From the NCBI GenBank assembly GCA_004173475.1, contig SEBU01000009.1, positions 1-64,000 of the forward strand: 64,000 nucleotides of DNA. Reading direction: 5' to 3'. Under the pieces are notes generated by a model. The model made no database searches. It was not told where the DNA came from and worked only from the letters and a program-made list of their open reading frames with translations. The first letter of the stretch is position 1. Each line of letters starts with the position of its first letter. The DNA comes from Gammaproteobacteria bacterium. GTDB lineage: Bacteria; Pseudomonadota; Gammaproteobacteria; Pseudomonadales; Cellvibrionaceae. Shown piece by piece: positions 63,387-64,000 of this stretch. The position numbers were made by a program, and so were the translations under genes.

Positions 63387-64000
63387 TTATGGAGTCCAAG
63401 CCAATACCGAACATCCCAGCACTTGCTGATAGCCGGTACGGTCATTAACACGGAACACTTCACTTCCAGGTGTATTGGGTAAACCTTTCACTTTGCGCAG
63501 ATCCACAGGTGTATACCATTGGTCACACGAACCCAGGCAACCACCAAAACTGCAAATGCTTCCAGTATCGGTTGTATATGCCACGTAGCGCCCATCAGGA
63601 GACCATTTTGCATTGGCAACCAATTTGGTGTCGGTGAGTTGCTCGAACCCTGATCCATCGATATTCCCTATCCACAAGTCTGGCTCTGGAGAGGTGGTGC
63701 CGAGGCGATCCATGACCATCACGAACTGCTTACCAGTAGGGCTTATCGTAAAATTTCCCATAGTCAGGTCCGCTGGTATTTCTAAATGTCCCACCGGGGT
63801 TTCTTCTATGCTGTCCAGGCTCGCTATTCTCATGTTGCCAGTGTCTATATTGATCAGCATGAAGCGCCCGTCCGGCATCCAGGCAAACCAATCTCGGTCT
63901 GAAACCACATAGAGCACGTTCATGGTAGAAAGATCTAATACAAATTCCTCAAAGGGGGATATTGAATCTTCACCATGAATGGCTTTGACCAAGCTTTTGT
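63387..64000 (-). CDS. TolB/WD40-like beta-propeller protein, C-terminal part
   Basis: The frame is open to the right edge, so the start lies outside. About 204 residues are visible with propeller blades: WFAWMPDGRFMLINIDTG, FTISPTGKQFVMVMDRL, DLWIGNIDGSGFEQLTDT and AKWSPDGRYVAYTTDTGSI, with the WSPDG-type blade motif of PD40 repeats. Four cysteines (CSFGGCLGSCDQWY) suggest an exported or surface protein. Function unknown. Confidence 0.75.
   Translation of the reverse strand, partial: KSLVKAIHGEDSISPFEEFVLDLSTMNVLYVVSDRDWFAWMPDGRFMLINIDTGNMRIASLDSIEETPVGHLEIPADLTMGNFTISPTGKQFVMVMDRLGTTSPEPDLWIGNIDGSGFEQLTDTKLVANAKWSPDGRYVAYTTDTGSICSFGGCLGSCDQWYTPVDLRKVKGLPNTPGSEVFRVNDRTGYQQVLGCSVLAWTP

Overview
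The window looks like the chromosome of a polysaccharide-degrading gammaproteobacterium of the Cellvibrio/Saccharophagus type. This is inferred from gene content only: secreted cellulases and glucanases with poly-serine linkers and CBM2/CBM6 modules, an AA10 lytic polysaccharide monooxygenase, TonB-dependent receptors with a FecI/FecR pair and a flavin halogenase, and the atp-glmU-glmR-glmS backbone known from Pseudomonas relatives.

Layout. 1-4.7 kb: end of the F1Fo ATP synthase operon (atpH', atpA, atpG, atpD, atpC) with hairpins between cistrons. 4.7-8.2 kb: a small cysteine-rich exported peptide, glmU and a Schlafen/AlbA_2-type ATP-binding regulator. 8.2-16 kb: a SapC - tryptophan-halogenase - TonB receptor - FecR - FecI locus on the minus strand. 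16-20.8 kb: an XRE/2TM protein, a GH9 cellulase lipoprotein, a subclass B3 metallo-beta-lactamase and an exported DUF4097-like protein. 20.8-23.5 kb: glmR (DeoR family) and glmS, so about 14 kb of accessory DNA separates glmU from glmR-glmS. 24.4-25.7 kb: an exported amidohydrolase.

26-40.5 kb is an accessory region of conflict genes and decayed copies: an AIPR abortive-infection protein with a nuclease-like N-terminus, a 53-codon cassette gene (one intact and one broken copy), an exported AHH nuclease, a Tse2/Tsi2-like toxin-immunity pair with two decayed tsi2 copies nearby, a Tae4/Tai4-like amidase effector pair, a 178-bp MITE and several copies of a short GGGGTCAGAG repeat. No type VI secretion structural gene is present, so the effectors are orphans. 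Inside this region lie a GlxA-type regulator with a monooxygenase, a ribosome hibernation factor, and a tandem pair of circularly permuted GH16 lichenases with a membrane-bound AraC regulator.

40.5-51.7 kb: a cellulose-type LPMO, a CSS-EAL phosphodiesterase, an NmrA-like reductase with divergent LysR regulator, a potassium-channel-like protein, an RNase H-like protein and small hypothetical genes. 51.9-53.8 kb: an FtsH-type protease with an unusual pore loop. 55-61.4 kb: a second carbohydrate locus with a GH5_8-fold protein that lacks both catalytic glutamates but carries a CBM2, a PEP-CTERM protein, a GH5 endoglucanase with two CBM6 modules and a paralogue of the membrane AraC regulator. 61.6-64 kb: small exported and SRPBCC proteins and the end of a beta-propeller protein.

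The strongest leads for new biology are the catalytically dead GH5_8-like CBM2 protein, the Tse2/Tsi2 pair with its fossils and the 53-codon cassette, the TonB receptor with two export signals and an internal start, and the three pairs of 11-bp-phased CTTGAT repeats near 8.3-8.5 kb.
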